The notes under the pieces: generated by a model | Seen by the model: only the letters and a program-made list of their open reading frames with translations | Told to the model about the DNA's origin: nothing | Database searches by the model: none | In this document: piece after piece, positions 25,684 through 34,777 of the stretch | Position numbering within the stretch: position 1 is the stretch's first letter | Layout: each line of letters begins with the position of its first letter | Position numbers and translations under genes: made by a program | NCBI RefSeq assembly: GCF_009728735.1 | Contig: NZ_CP024636.1 | Span: 3,664,931-3,728,930, forward strand | From: Pantoea phytobeneficialis | Lineage (GTDB): Bacteria; Pseudomonadota; Gammaproteobacteria; Enterobacterales; Enterobacteriaceae | DNA: 64,000 nucleotides | Direction: 5' to 3'

Positions 25684-27763
25684 TCTGGCCGAAAAGCTGC
25701 GGTTACCGGGCAATTTTAAAGACACGCAATGGCAGGTACTGGCGGGGCCGGTGCTGATCATGATGATTCTGTCGATGATGGTGCTGCCTTTACCGGCGTT
25801 CATCCTTGACCTGCTGTTCACCTTCAATATTGCGTTGTCCATTATGGTGTTGCTGGTGGCGATGTTCACCCAGCGCACGCTGGATTTTGCCGCATTCCCC
25901 ACCATTCTGCTGTTCTCTACGTTGTTACGCCTGGCGTTGAACGTGGCCTCCACCCGTATCATCCTGCTGGATGGTCACACCGGCGCGGCCGCCGCAGGTC
26001 GCGTGGTTGAAGCCTTTGGTCACTTCCTGGTCGGCGGCAACTTCGCCATCGGTATCGTGGTGTTCATCATCCTGGTGATCATCAACTTTATGGTCATCAC
26101 CAAGGGTGCCGGACGTATCGCCGAAGTCGGGGCGCGTTTTGTGCTCGATGGGATGCCGGGTAAGCAGATGGCGATCGACGCCGACCTCAACGCCGGTCTG
26201 ATTCGTGAAGATGAAGCGAAGAAGCGTCGCGCAGAAGTGACGCAGGAAGCCGACTTCTACGGCTCAATGGACGGTGCCAGTAAGTTTGTGCGTGGTGATG
26301 CCATCGCCGGGATCATGATCATGGTGATTAACGTCATCGGTGGTCTGCTGGTTGGCGTGGTGCAGCATGGTCTGGATCTGGGGCACGCGGCGGAAACCTA
26401 TACGCTGCTGACCATCGGTGACGGTCTGGTGGCGCAGATCCCGGCGCTGGTCATCTCTACCGCCGCCGGTGTTATTGTCACGCGCGTCAGCACCGATCAG
26501 GATGTGGGCGAGCAGATGGTCGGGCAGCTGTTTAACAATCCGCGCGTACTGATGCTGAGTGCCGGAGTTATTGGTCTGCTGGGCCTGGTGCCGGGCATGC
26601 CGAACTTTGTCTTTCTGCTGTTTACCGCTGCGTTGCTGGGACTGGCATGGTGGCTGCGTGGACGTCAAATGCAGCCGAAGAAACAGCCAGAAGCGTCCAG
26701 CGTGGTGAAAAATCAGGAAACCCCGGCGACAGTGGAAGCCTCCTGGACCGATGTCCAGTTGGAAGATTCGCTCGGGATGGAAGTAGGCTATCGTCTGATC
26801 CCGATGGTCGATCACCTGCAAAATGGTGAGCTGCTGGGACGTATTCGTAGTATCCGTAAAAAAGTGGCGCAGGAGGTCGGTTTCCTGCCGCCGGTGGTGC
26901 ATATTCGCGACAATATGGAACTGCCGCCTGCGCGCTACCGTATTCTGATGAAAGGGGTAGAGATTGGCAGCGGTGATGCCTATCCGGGACGCTGGATGGC
27001 GATTAACCCGGGTACCGCAGCAGGCACCTTGCCGGGTGAAGCCACCGTCGATCCGGCCTTTGGTCTGGCTGCGATCTGGATCGACAGCGCGCTGAAAGAA
27101 CAGGCACAGATTCAGGGCTTCACGGTGGTGGAAGCCAGTACCGTGGTGGCGACACACTTGAATCATCTGATCGGTCAATACGCCAGCGAGCTGTTTGGTC
27201 GTCAGGAAGCGCAGCAACTGTTGGATCGTGTCACGCAGGAAATGCCGAAACTGACCGAAGATTTGGTGCCGGGCGTGATCACCCTGACCACGCTGCACAA
27301 GGTGTTGCAGAATTTGCTGACCGAACGTGTGTCGATTCGCGATATGCGTACCATTATTGAAACCCTGGCGGAGCATGCGCCGGTGCAGACTGATGCGCAG
27401 GAGCTGACCAGCGTGGTGCGGGTGGCGCTGGGCCGTGCGATCACCCAGCAGTGGTTCCCGGGTAACGGCGAAGTGCAGGTGATTGGCCTGGATGCGACGC
27501 TGGAACGTCTGCTGTTGCAGGCGTTGCAGGGCGGTGGCGGTCTGGAGCCGGGTCTGGCTGACCGTCTGTTGCATCAGGCGCAGGATGCGCTGCAACGTCA
27601 GGAGATGCTGGGAGCACCGCCGGTGCTGCTGGTGAACCATCCGCTACGTGCGTTATTGGCACGCTTCCTGCGTCGCAATCTGCCTCAGCTGGTGGTGCTC
27701 TCCAATATGGAGCTGACGGATAATCGTCAGATCCGTATGACCGCCACCATCGGGGGCAAATAA
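25676..27763 (+). CDS. flhA: Flagellar export gate protein FlhA
   Basis: 695 residues, the family size. About eight N-terminal membrane helices (to ~330) contain the FHIPEP signature region (RLALNVASTRIILLDGHTGAAAAGRVVEAFG near 82-112). The large cytoplasmic domain (about 360-695) docks export chaperones and forms the nonameric ring. The intervening loop (GKQMAIDADLNAGLI) holds the conserved Asp-containing proton-path segment. Translation is coupled to flhB by overlap. Confidence 0.96.
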   Translation: MANLAEKLRLPGNFKDTQWQVLAGPVLIMMILSMMVLPLPAFILDLLFTFNIALSIMVLLVAMFTQRTLDFAAFPTILLFSTLLRLALNVASTRIILLDGHTGAAAAGRVVEAFGHFLVGGNFAIGIVVFIILVIINFMVITKGAGRIAEVGARFVLDGMPGKQMAIDADLNAGLIREDEAKKRRAEVTQEADFYGSMDGASKFVRGDAIAGIMIMVINVIGGLLVGVVQHGLDLGHAAETYTLLTIGDGLVAQIPALVISTAAGVIVTRVSTDQDVGEQMVGQLFNNPRVLMLSAGVIGLLGLVPGMPNFVFLLFTAALLGLAWWLRGRQMQPKKQPEASSVVKNQETPATVEASWTDVQLEDSLGMEVGYRLIPMVDHLQNGELLGRIRSIRKKVAQEVGFLPPVVHIRDNMELPPARYRILMKGVEIGSGDAYPGRWMAINPGTAAGTLPGEATVDPAFGLAAIWIDSALKEQAQIQGFTVVEASTVVATHLNHLIGQYASELFGRQEAQQLLDRVTQEMPKLTEDLVPGVITLTTLHKVLQNLLTERVSIRDMRTIIETLAEHAPVQTDAQELTSVVRVALGRAITQQWFPGNGEVQVIGLDATLERLLLQALQGGGGLEPGLADRLLHQAQDALQRQEMLGAPPVLLVNHPLRALLARFLRRNLPQLVVLSNMELTDNRQIRMTATIGGK

Positions 27764-27764
27764 G

Positions 27765-28160
27765 ATGCGCCGCGTGTGGCCGGGATTATTTCTGCTGCTG
27801 CCCTTGTGGGCGGTGGCTGCCGAGGGGGCATGGCATGCCAGCGCCAGTGGACCGAGTCTCGGGGCGCGTGGCAACTGGCTAAGCTCGCCACCGCTACGCG
27901 CTGCTGGCCCGGTGCAGGGCGTTATTTCTCAGGTCAGTTGGCGTTATAAGCTGAGCCGTCCCGCCCCGTCAGGACTGGTGGTTCGGCTGTGTGCCAACCA
28001 GCGTTGCGTGTTGCTGGACGGCGCCAGCGGCACCACGCGCGGGCTGGCACATGTCGCTGCCGATGAAACCCTGCATCTGGCGTTTGGTTTTAATGGCCGG
28101 GGAGCGATGCCACCAGGTTTGCGCGTGGTGAGCAGCGAAGTGACGGTGAATTATCAGTAG
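27765..28160 (+). CDS. flhE: Flagellar protein FlhE
   Basis: 131 residues with a Sec signal peptide (MRRVWPGLFLLLPLWAVAAEG). The mature part has the FlhE pattern, including GNWLSSPPL, ISQVSWRYKLSRPAP, LVVRLCANQRCVLLDGASG and LHLAFGFNGRGAM, with a Cys pair suited to a periplasmic disulfide. FlhE is a periplasmic protein proposed to limit proton leakage through the flagellar export gate. It lies one base after flhA. Confidence 0.92.
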   Translation: MRRVWPGLFLLLPLWAVAAEGAWHASASGPSLGARGNWLSSPPLRAAGPVQGVISQVSWRYKLSRPAPSGLVVRLCANQRCVLLDGASGTTRGLAHVAADETLHLAFGFNGRGAMPPGLRVVSSEVTVNYQ

Positions 28161-28164
28161 CCAA

Positions 28165-28192
28165 TAAAAAACCCGCCGGTTGGCGGGTTTTT
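28165..28192. terminator. Bidirectional terminator between flhE and argS
   Basis: CCCGCC (28172-28177) and GGCGGG (28182-28187) form a stem flanked by an A-run on the left and TTTTT on the right, so it can terminate both convergent genes. Confidence 0.9.
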
Positions 28193-28196
28193 CGTA

Positions 28197-29927
28197 TTAC
28201 ATACGCTCGACGGTTTTGATACCCAGGGTATCAAGACCTTGTTTGAGGGTTTTCGCGGTAAGCGCCGCCAGTTGCAGACGGCTGTTGCGCACCTGCTCAT
28301 CTTCCGCCGCCAGAATCGGGCAATGTTCATAGAAGCCGGAGAACAGGCCAGCCAGATCGTAAAGATAAGCACACATCACATGCGGCGTACCATCGCGTGC
28401 CACCAGGGTGATCACTTCTTCGAATTGCAGCAGGCGGGTTGCCAGTTGGGCTTCACGCTCTTCAGACAGAATGATGTTGCCTTGCAGGCTGTCGGCATCG
28501 ATACCGGCTTTGCGGAACACCGACAGCACGCGGGTGTAGGCATACTGCATGTAAGGTGCGGTGTTGCCTTCAAAGGCCAACATATTATCCCAGTCGAAAA
28601 TGTAATCGGTGGTGCGGCTTTTTGACAGGTCGGCATATTTCACCGCACCAATACCTACCACTTCTGCCAGCGCCTGTAACTCGTCGGCAGACATTTCCGG
28701 GTTTTTCTCGCTCACCAACGCCAGCGCGCGTTCCACCGCTTCATCCAGCAGGTCGGCCAGTTTGATGGTGCCGCCGCTACGGGTTTTGAACGGACGGCCA
28801 TCTTTGCCCAGCATCATGCCGAATGCGTGGTGTTCAAGCGGCACCGATTCCGGTACGTAACCGGCTTTGCGTACGATGGTCCAGGCTTGTTGCAGGTGCT
28901 GATGCTGACGTGAATCGATGTAGTACAGCACGCGGTCAGCATGAAGGGTTTCATAACGATATTTCGCGCAGGCGATGTCGGTGGTGGTGTAGAGGTAACC
29001 GCCATCTTTCTTCTGCACGATGACCCCCATAGGTTCGCCTTCCTTGTTTTTGAATTCATCAAGGAACACCACGGTTGCGCCTTCGCTGATCACTGCCAGA
29101 CCTTTTTCTTTCAGATCAGCAACGATGCCCGGCAGCATATCGTTGTACAGGCTTTCACCCATCACATCTTTGCGCGTCAGGGTGACGTTCAGACGGTCAT
29201 AAACTTTCTGGTTCTGACTCATGGTGATGTCGACCAGCTTCTTCCACATGGTACGGCAATACTCATCGCCACCCTGCAATTTCACCACATAGCCACGGGC
29301 ACGTTCCGCGAAGGCTTCATCTTCGTCATAGGTGCGTTTGGCTTCGCGATAAAAGGCTTCGAGGTCGGCCAGCGCGATATCTTCATGATGCTCGCTCTGC
29401 TGTTTCTCCAGATAAGCGATCAACATGCCGAACTGCGTACCCCAGTCGCCAACGTGGTTAGCGCGGATGACATGATGGCCGAGGAACTCCAGCGTACGCA
29501 CCGCAGCATCACCGATGATGGTGGAACGGACGTGGCCGACGTGCATCTCTTTCGCGACGTTAGGGGCAGAATAGTCGACGACAATGGTTTGCGCCGCCAC
29601 GTTGCTGACGCCAAGACGCGGTAAGTTCAGCGCCTGCGCGGCCTGGTCAGCCAGCCACTGGTGATCAAGGAAAATGTTGATAAAACCCGGCCCGGCGATT
29701 TCAACCTTGCTGGCAATGCCGTGCAGATCGAGATGCTGGATCACCTGTTCAGCCAACTGACGCGGTGCCTGACCGAGCTTTTTCGCCACGGCCATGATAC
29801 CGTTCGCCTGGTAGTCGCCGAATTGCACTTTAGCGGACTGACGTACCTGTGGTTCGCAATCGACAGGCGCACCTGCCGCGATCATTGCCTGACCGACTTT
29901 GTCGGAAAGAAGAGCCTGAATATTCAC
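28197..29927 (-). CDS. argS: Arginyl-tRNA synthetase
   Basis: 576 residues, a class I synthetase that charges tRNA-Arg. The HIGH signature appears as HVGHVRST (about 131) after [13 protein letters not shown]. As in most bacterial ArgS, the KMSKS site is degenerate ([21 protein letters not shown]). The C-terminal anticodon-binding domain ends with [22 protein letters not shown], as in E. coli. The N-terminal Arg-tRNA-synthetase additional domain is present. Confidence 0.97.
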   Translation of the reverse strand: MNIQALLSDKVGQAMIAAGAPVDCEPQVRQSAKVQFGDYQANGIMAVAKKLGQAPRQLAEQVIQHLDLHGIASKVEIAGPGFINIFLDHQWLADQAAQALNLPRLGVSNVAAQTIVVDYSAPNVAKEMHVGHVRSTIIGDAAVRTLEFLGHHVIRANHVGDWGTQFGMLIAYLEKQQSEHHEDIALADLEAFYREAKRTYDEDEAFAERARGYVVKLQGGDEYCRTMWKKLVDITMSQNQKVYDRLNVTLTRKDVMGESLYNDMLPGIVADLKEKGLAVISEGATVVFLDEFKNKEGEPMGVIVQKKDGGYLYTTTDIACAKYRYETLHADRVLYYIDSRQHQHLQQAWTIVRKAGYVPESVPLEHHAFGMMLGKDGRPFKTRSGGTIKLADLLDEAVERALALVSEKNPEMSADELQALAEVVGIGAVKYADLSKSRTTDYIFDWDNMLAFEGNTAPYMQYAYTRVLSVFRKAGIDADSLQGNIILSEEREAQLATRLLQFEEVITLVARDGTPHVMCAYLYDLAGLFSGFYEHCPILAAEDEQVRNSRLQLAALTAKTLKQGLDTLGIKTVERM

Positions 29928-30107
29928 CGCGTTACCTTCATATGCTGAAATTGCTCGCCTGCCATGTGCGAGCCGATGTCGTCATCCCGCAGAGGCGCTG
30001 TTGGGCGGGCGGGACGGAAAAAATAAGACGGGAAGTATACGTGAAATGTTAGAGTGCGTCAGCTATCGGATAGACGCCGGAATCAGGCAGGGAAACTCCA
30101 GCGCCGA

Positions 30108-30230
30108 TTAACGGCGCCGTTGAAAGCGACGAGGATTTTTGACGCTTTTGTCTTCACGTACCTTCCAGTGGCGGGAAATAGCAAATCCCATCAATGCAAT
30201 CAGGACCGCGACAACAATGAGCATAGACAT
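30108..30230 (-). CDS. Small single-span membrane protein of 40 residues
   Basis: Minus-strand ATG at 30230-30228 opens MSMLIVVAVLIALMGFAISR and continues HWKVREDKSVKNPRRFQRRR before TAA at 30110-30108. It has one hydrophobic helix (residues 3-18) and a strongly basic C-tail, which favours an N-out/C-in inner-membrane topology. A ribosome site AAGGA lies 8 bases before the ATG, and a perfect 8-bp inverted repeat (30245-30264) lies just upstream. I do not recognise the family. The combination of ribosome site, clean helix and basic tail argues that it is real, but no homologue is named. Confidence 0.6.
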   Translation of the reverse strand: MSMLIVVAVLIALMGFAISRHWKVREDKSVKNPRRFQRRR

Positions 30231-30544
30231 AGGGCCATTCCTTTAATTTGTGTAGCCACAAATTTATAAGAAAGGATTTCAGGCTGCAATTGTTCGCAGG
30301 CTAAATAAGACTTATCTCATTGTATTAATTATTGTTATATTAAACATGTCGTTAAGGTACTTTCATAAAGTAACAACTGGACCTGTGCCTGCGATTAATC
30401 CTAATTCAAAGGCACTTTTATACGGTTTTTCGGGGATTTTGCGGCTAAATCAGAGGATTCTGACTATTTTGCCGTCAGAAGCTCTGGAAAAGCAATGTGC
30501 TGGATTGATTAAAATATTTAAACTGATAGCGGAGTAATTGACGC
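30231..30544. other. AT-rich intergenic region between small membrane protein gene and yecM
   Basis: 314 bases. Apart from the inverted repeat at 30245-30264 it holds AT-rich promoter-like DNA. A 63-codon open frame at 30346-30537 lacks a ribosome site and recognisable features, so no gene is called. Confidence 0.45.
30245..30264. promoter_or_regulatory. Perfect inverted repeat upstream of the 40-residue membrane protein gene
   Basis: AATTTGTG, loop TAGC, then CACAAATT, centred about 24 bases before the minus-strand start codon. It could be an operator dyad or a hairpin in the 5' leader that controls access to the ribosome site. Confidence 0.5.
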
Positions 30545-31105
30545 ATGACGATGATTTTTCCTTCAGAACTGAAGGATTTGGAACAAGACCTGCTGCGCTT
30601 TGAACAGGCATTGCAGCAATTTGCTGAACGTTTAGGTCTGCAACTGAATGAACACGACGCCGATCATGTGGCCGTGCGTTGCCATCAATACGCGACAGCG
30701 GAGCGCTGGAAGCAAGGTTTGCTGCAAATCGGTAGCCAGTTCTCTGAAGCGATGATCAATGGTCGTCCGATTTGTTTGTTCAAACTGCATCAGCCGCTGC
30801 AACTGGCGGGATGGCAGATCGATGTGATTGAGTTGCCGTGGCCGGGGGAAAAACTTTATCGCCACGAGGGCTGGGAACATGTGGAAATTGTGCTGCGTGG
30901 TGAACCGGACACGCTGGGCATGCGGGCGATGGCGCTGCTGGCCGATGAGGCGTTGATGCAGCCTGGCATCTCCTTTAAAACCAGCGCCCCGCAGGGCGAA
31001 AAGGAGCGTCTGCCCAATCCGACCCTGGCGGTCACGGATGGGCAAACAACCATCAAATTTCATCCGTGGCGGCTGGAAGAGATCGTCGCCAGCGAGCAAG
31101 ACTAG
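30545..31105 (+). CDS. yecM: YecM family protein (VOC-fold)
   Basis: A 186-residue cytoplasmic protein matching E. coli YecM in size and neighbourhood (argS-yecM-cutC). Conserved blocks are LNEHDADHVAVRCHQYATAERW (about 36-57), INGRPICLFKL, IDVIELPWPGEKLYRHEGWEHVE and TIKFHPWRLEEIV. The His/Glu positions (DHVAVRCH, HEGWEHVEIVL) resemble metal ligands of glyoxalase/VOC-fold enzymes. The substrate is unknown. The 3' end overlaps the convergent malY-like gene by four bases. Confidence 0.9.
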   Translation: MTMIFPSELKDLEQDLLRFEQALQQFAERLGLQLNEHDADHVAVRCHQYATAERWKQGLLQIGSQFSEAMINGRPICLFKLHQPLQLAGWQIDVIELPWPGEKLYRHEGWEHVEIVLRGEPDTLGMRAMALLADEALMQPGISFKTSAPQGEKERLPNPTLAVTDGQTTIKFHPWRLEEIVASEQD

Positions 31106-32247
31106 CGCCGTGCAGCGATCGCCCGTTGCAGCCGCGTGATCGCTTCCTCCAGCGTGGCGCGGGTACAGCCGAAGTTAAAGCGCACGAAGCGGCCATCACC
31201 AAAATCGTGTCCTGGCGAGAACCCCAGACCATGCTGTTCGAAATAACCCGTCGGGTTGTCGACACCCAGCCCGCTGGCATCGATCCAGCCAAGATAAGTC
31301 GCTTCGGGTGCGACCATACTCAGTCCCGGCAACGCATTCACCTGCTCAACTAGCCGGTCGCGGTTGGCGCGCAGATAGGCGATCTGCGCCGCCAGCCAGT
31401 CATCTCCGCCGCGCCATGCGGCTTCTGCGGCCACCAATGCCAGGATATCCACACCGGGCACAATCCCCTGACGTGTTTGTTTAAAGCGCCTGCGCAATTC
31501 CGGGTTGGGGATGATCGCCATTGAGGCACCAAGACCCGCAATGTTGAAGGTTTTTGAAGGGGAAATCAGTGTAATGCTGCGCTGGGCTGCATCCTCGCTT
31601 AAGGTGGCAAAGGGAATATGCTCCACGCCTGGAGTGAGAAGCAAATCACAATGAATTTCATCGGAGCAGACAATCATATCGTGCTGTTGGGCAAAAGCCA
31701 GTTGCGCCAGCAGTTCTGAACGGCGATAGACCGTGCCGCCGGGATTTTGCGGATTACACAGCATCAATAAACGTTCATCGCCCTGCAATCTTTCAGGGGC
31801 AGTGTGTAAATCCATAAGCCAGCGCTGACCTTCTAATCGCAACGGCAGACTGATCTGCGCGCGTTCAGCCAGTTTCGCCGCCGCGCGAAACGGTGGATAA
31901 ATGGGGGCCGGTGCGACCGTGCTTTGTTCGGAGTCGGTAAATGCACGGACCGAAAGATTGAGGCCGCATACCACGCCAGGCAGCAAGACAATCCACTCCG
32001 GTTGAATGCGCCAGCCATAACGCTGTTCAAGGCGGGATATTGTGATATCTATCAAACCGCTGGGGGTGTCGCCATAACCAAAAACCCCATGCTCAGCGCG
32101 CTGCTTTATCGCTTCAATAACGCATTCAGGGGAGCGAAAATCGGTATCCGCAACCCAGAGTGGCAGTACATCCTGATCGCCATATTTGTGCCATTTCAAA
32201 CTATCGCTGTGACGACGGTCTATCCATTGGTCAAAATTGAATGCCAT
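31102..32247 (-). CDS. PatB/MalY-type PLP-dependent C-S lyase/aminotransferase
   Basis: A 381-residue fold-type I PLP enzyme. The N-terminus (FDQWIDRRHSDSLKWHKYGDQDVLPLWVADTDFRSP) is the hallmark of the MalY/PatB cystathionine beta-lyase group. The PLP-binding Lys lies in SPSKTFNIAGLGASM (about 228-242), with CNPQNPGG (about 162) and CSDEIHCDLL (about 195) binding the cofactor. These enzymes cleave cystathionine or other beta-C-S bonds; E. coli MalY also modulates MalT. No mal genes are near, so the regulatory role is doubtful. It is divergent from cutC. Confidence 0.87.
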   Translation of the reverse strand: MAFNFDQWIDRRHSDSLKWHKYGDQDVLPLWVADTDFRSPECVIEAIKQRAEHGVFGYGDTPSGLIDITISRLEQRYGWRIQPEWIVLLPGVVCGLNLSVRAFTDSEQSTVAPAPIYPPFRAAAKLAERAQISLPLRLEGQRWLMDLHTAPERLQGDERLLMLCNPQNPGGTVYRRSELLAQLAFAQQHDMIVCSDEIHCDLLLTPGVEHIPFATLSEDAAQRSITLISPSKTFNIAGLGASMAIIPNPELRRRFKQTRQGIVPGVDILALVAAEAAWRGGDDWLAAQIAYLRANRDRLVEQVNALPGLSMVAPEATYLGWIDASGLGVDNPTGYFEQHGLGFSPGHDFGDGRFVRFNFGCTRATLEEAITRLQRAIAARR

Positions 32248-32333
32248 AGTGAGTTTTCCACGTAAACTGTCTCCAATGAGCAGACTAACTTAAGCAATCT
32301 TCCCGAGCCAGCTGTCATGTAAAGGAGAAAAGT

Positions 32334-33086
32334 ATGACGAAACTGGAAATATGCTGCTACGGCATCGACTGTGCAATGACTGCGCAGCTGTCCGGTGCTG
32401 ACCGTCTGGAGCTGTGCAGCGCGCCACGCGAAGGCGGGTTAACCCCATCCGCAGGGGTGCTGGAAGCCGTACGACGAGAAATTACCATTCCGGTCCATCC
32501 GATTGTTCGACCACGCGGCGGCGATTTTTGCTACACCGACCGTGAGTTTGAAACCATGAAGTCGGATGTGGCGCTGATACGCGAGCTGGGTTTCCCTGGG
32601 CTGGTGATTGGTATGCTGGACGAAGATGCCCATGTGGATATCGCCCGTATGCGGCAGATTATGGCGCTGTGTGATGGGATGGCGGTGACCTTCCATCGCG
32701 CCTTTGATTTGTGCCACAGCCCGAAACGCGCGCTTGAAGTGTTAACTGATCTGGGTATCGCGCGGATACTGACTTCGGGCCAGCAGCAAAGTGCGGAAAC
32801 CGGAATTCCATTATTACGGGAACTTAATGAACAGAGTAGCGGTCCAATTATTATGGCAGGGGCTGGCGTCCGTTTAAGCAACCTGCAAAAGTTTCTCGAT
32901 AGTGGTTTGCAGGAGGTTCACAGCTCGGCCAGCCGCTTAGTTGCTTCTCCGATGCGCTACCGTAAAGCGGGTGTATCGATGTGTTCAGAAGCGGAAAACG
33001 ATGAATTCAGCCGCTATTGCGTTGATGGTGATGTGGTTGAAGCCATGAAAAGCATGATGCAAATGAACAGCATCCGGGTCGCCTGA
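32334..33086 (+). CDS. cutC: CutC family protein
   Basis: A 250-residue TIM-barrel protein matching E. coli CutC. Diagnostic motifs are [36 protein letters not shown] at the N-terminus, [22 protein letters not shown] (about 121) and [14 protein letters not shown]. CutC was named for copper homeostasis in E. coli, but the copper phenotype was later traced to the RybB/MicL RNA region, so the enzyme's function remains uncertain. The ribosome site AAGGAG precedes the start. Confidence 0.94.
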   Translation: MTKLEICCYGIDCAMTAQLSGADRLELCSAPREGGLTPSAGVLEAVRREITIPVHPIVRPRGGDFCYTDREFETMKSDVALIRELGFPGLVIGMLDEDAHVDIARMRQIMALCDGMAVTFHRAFDLCHSPKRALEVLTDLGIARILTSGQQQSAETGIPLLRELNEQSSGPIIMAGAGVRLSNLQKFLDSGLQEVHSSASRLVASPMRYRKAGVSMCSEAENDEFSRYCVDGDVVEAMKSMMQMNSIRVA

Positions 33087-33148
33087 CATCGTACCATTTT
33101 TGCCGCACAGCACGCCGATAGCCTGACGTGATGTTTGCAAGTACCAAA

Positions 33149-33176
33149 CCCCAGTCTTCTTGCTGGGGTTCTTTTT
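33149..33176. terminator. Terminator between cutC and the RHH gene
   Basis: CCCCAG (33149-33154) and CTGGGG (33163-33168) are followed by TTCTTTTTAT. The stem ends just before the stop codon of the convergent RHH gene. Termination is good for cutC and weaker in the other direction. Confidence 0.85.
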
Positions 33177-33177
33177 A

Positions 33178-33366
33178 TCAAACGCGCTTTAACGACTGCT
33201 CATAAATATCAATGGCCGTGGCAATGATAGCCGCCTGAGACACCCCGGTATCACTTGCCAGCAACTCGATACGATCAATGGTTTGCAACGGCAGTTTATA
33301 GGTTTTAGGTTTGACACCCCGTTTTTCGTCGCTGCGCTTCTGGATATCACTTGCTGATTGAATCAT
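33178..33366 (-). CDS. Small ribbon-helix-helix (RHH) DNA-binding protein
   Basis: 62 residues from ATG 33366 (ribosome site AAGGGG six bases upstream; a TTG two codons earlier is less likely). After a short polar N-arm, KPKTYKLPLQTIDRIELLAS and DTGVSQAAIIATAIDIYEQSL fit the beta-strand / helix / helix pattern of RHH repressors (MetJ/Arc/CopG fold). It has no adjacent toxin gene, so an antitoxin role is not supported. It may act as a regulator, possibly of itself or of the long spacer upstream. Confidence 0.7.
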   Translation of the reverse strand: MIQSASDIQKRSDEKRGVKPKTYKLPLQTIDRIELLASDTGVSQAAIIATAIDIYEQSLKRV

Positions 33367-33890
33367 GCTCAACCCCTTAGTATCGAGTCAGGTAAGGTAG
33401 GGTACTACTCGTTTTATTAAGATTGCCTTGGGGAGTTTAGAAGATCGTCCTTGAGAGTAATCTTGTGAGTAACCAAACAATAGATGCTTAATCAGGCTTG
33501 ACTTTATTCAGAAGGGTTCTGCATTGGGATGCTGGATTAAATGCAACATCGATCACGAAAGTGATATTTCCGTGGTGAGACTGGGGTTAAGTAATTAAAT
33601 CAAAGTATAAATAAACTTTTGCGCTGCGTAATTTGGCCGTTATGCGGTGAATCCCCCTGTGCGGAGGGGCAAAGCCAAGGTTTCTGACGTGTCATGCGGG
33701 CCGGGATTGGGGCTTATCCGGCTCACCGGGAGGCACCCGGCACCGCACATCATTCAATTTCAAACAGTTAATCAATACGCACTGGCGGCGGTCTTTCCCT
33801 TCCACGGCAATAGCAACTTTTAACCAGGCCATAGCGCATCATGGAAAAAGATGCTTACATTGACGTTAAGGCTATTCACGGATAACCATC
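33367..33890. other. Long intergenic region upstream of the RHH gene and of the exported 282-aa protein gene
   Basis: 524 bases without a convincing ORF. The left half is AT-rich; the right half holds a GC-rich block with three consecutive hairpins (33653-33740) that looks like a structured RNA. Confidence 0.5.
33653..33740 (+). ncRNA. Candidate structured RNA: three consecutive GC-rich hairpins
   Basis: Hairpins are CCCC(C)/GGGG (33653-33669), GCCGG/CCGGC (33700-33722) and CCGGG/CCCGG with loop aggca (33726-33740). They stand in an AT-rich spacer, so the GC-rich folding is conspicuous. No U-run terminator follows directly and the strand is uncertain. It could be a small RNA, the leader of the downstream gene or a repeat remnant. 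Confidence 0.35.
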
Positions 33891-34739
33891 ATGAAATCCA
33901 TCTCTTGTGCCGTTTTACTGCTGCTTTTTCCGCTCAGTGGCGCTGCGCTGGCCGTCAGCACGCAATGCCCACCGCTGAGCAAAAATATCACCAATAGCAA
34001 CAACTGGATCATGCTGGGTGGCAATGCCAAAGGCGCGGTACGTCAGGTTATTGCCGGTGAGTTTGGCAAAGATGTGGATTCACAAAAACGGATTCTGGGG
34101 CAGTTTGATCCCTGCGGTGATTTAATGGTGGCAGATATCAGTTACGATAAAAGTGAAAGCAATGTGGTCCTCAGCATGGAGCAACATATCGCACGGGTGC
34201 AGGGCGGCTGGGTCGCTGAATATGCTTATCTGGTCAAGGTGCTGAAAGAAGGTAAAGAAGTGGTGGTAGATAACCGGCAGGGTACCATCAACTGGCAGAT
34301 GGGACAGCGCGGAAACATCATCAGCTCGTCGGATAAATTTACCAGCATGGGCAAAGATGGCTTCACCGATACCACCTATCGCTATGACAAACACTTTCGG
34401 CTGGAGCGCAGTATCGCGCGCGGCAGCGATGAGCTGACCAACGGCGAGAGTGTCTACAACTGGAATCCACAAGGTCTGGTGACCAGCGCCACCAGCGCAC
34501 GCAGCAAAGATACCTACACCTACGATAACCAATGGCGTGAGTTACGTCTGAACGGCACGGCCAGCACTCCCGTCAGCACCATCCGTTCTGTCGATGAATG
34601 TCAGCTATGGGACGAGGTCGGCAACTGCACGCTAAGTTATTTGCATGAAACGGAAGTGTTTGAGAAAGGGACTATCGAGCGCCACCTGAGTTCGGCATAT
34701 AAATATCAGTATTGGGATAAGCCAACGGAAGAACAGTAA
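33891..34739 (+). CDS. Exported protein with YD/RHS-like repeats, function unknown
   Basis: 282 residues with a Sec signal peptide (MKSISCAVLLLLFPLSGAALA). The mature protein contains aromatic Tyr-Asp repeats (YRYDKHFRLERSIARGSDELTNGESVYNWNPQGLVTSATSARSKDTYTYDNQWRELR in spaced form, about 162-215) like those of RHS/YD proteins. A Cys-rich stretch follows (DECQLWDEVGNCTLSYLHE). It is far shorter than RHS toxins and has no variable C-terminal toxin, so it is probably a standalone periplasmic or envelope protein. I know no assigned function. Confidence 0.7.
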   Translation: MKSISCAVLLLLFPLSGAALAVSTQCPPLSKNITNSNNWIMLGGNAKGAVRQVIAGEFGKDVDSQKRILGQFDPCGDLMVADISYDKSESNVVLSMEQHIARVQGGWVAEYAYLVKVLKEGKEVVVDNRQGTINWQMGQRGNIISSSDKFTSMGKDGFTDTTYRYDKHFRLERSIARGSDELTNGESVYNWNPQGLVTSATSARSKDTYTYDNQWRELRLNGTASTPVSTIRSVDECQLWDEVGNCTLSYLHETEVFEKGTIERHLSSAYKYQYWDKPTEEQ

Positions 34740-34744
34740 TCTCG

Positions 34745-34770
34745 TTAGCGGCGCGTTAAACCGCGCCGCA
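34745..34770. repeat. REP-like single palindrome between convergent genes
   Basis: TTAGCGGCGCG, loop TTAAAC, CGCGCCGC: a perfect 8-bp stem with the same TAGCGGCGCG foot as the REP units at 276, 24338 and 57026. It lies between the stop codons of the exported protein gene and gldA and could act as a transcription or RNA-end barrier. Confidence 0.7.
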
Positions 34771-34777
34771 GGCAGGC

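Noticed and set aside
26264..27640. A 458-codon frame antisense to flhA
   Set aside because: The translation is a His/Gln/Arg-rich shadow with no family features; flhA is certain.
30346..30537. 63-codon open frame upstream of yecM
   Set aside because: No ribosome site, AT-rich spacer and no recognisable features; not called as a gene.
33178..33890. Possible toxin-antitoxin locus around the RHH protein
   Set aside because: No toxin-like ORF lies beside it on either strand.
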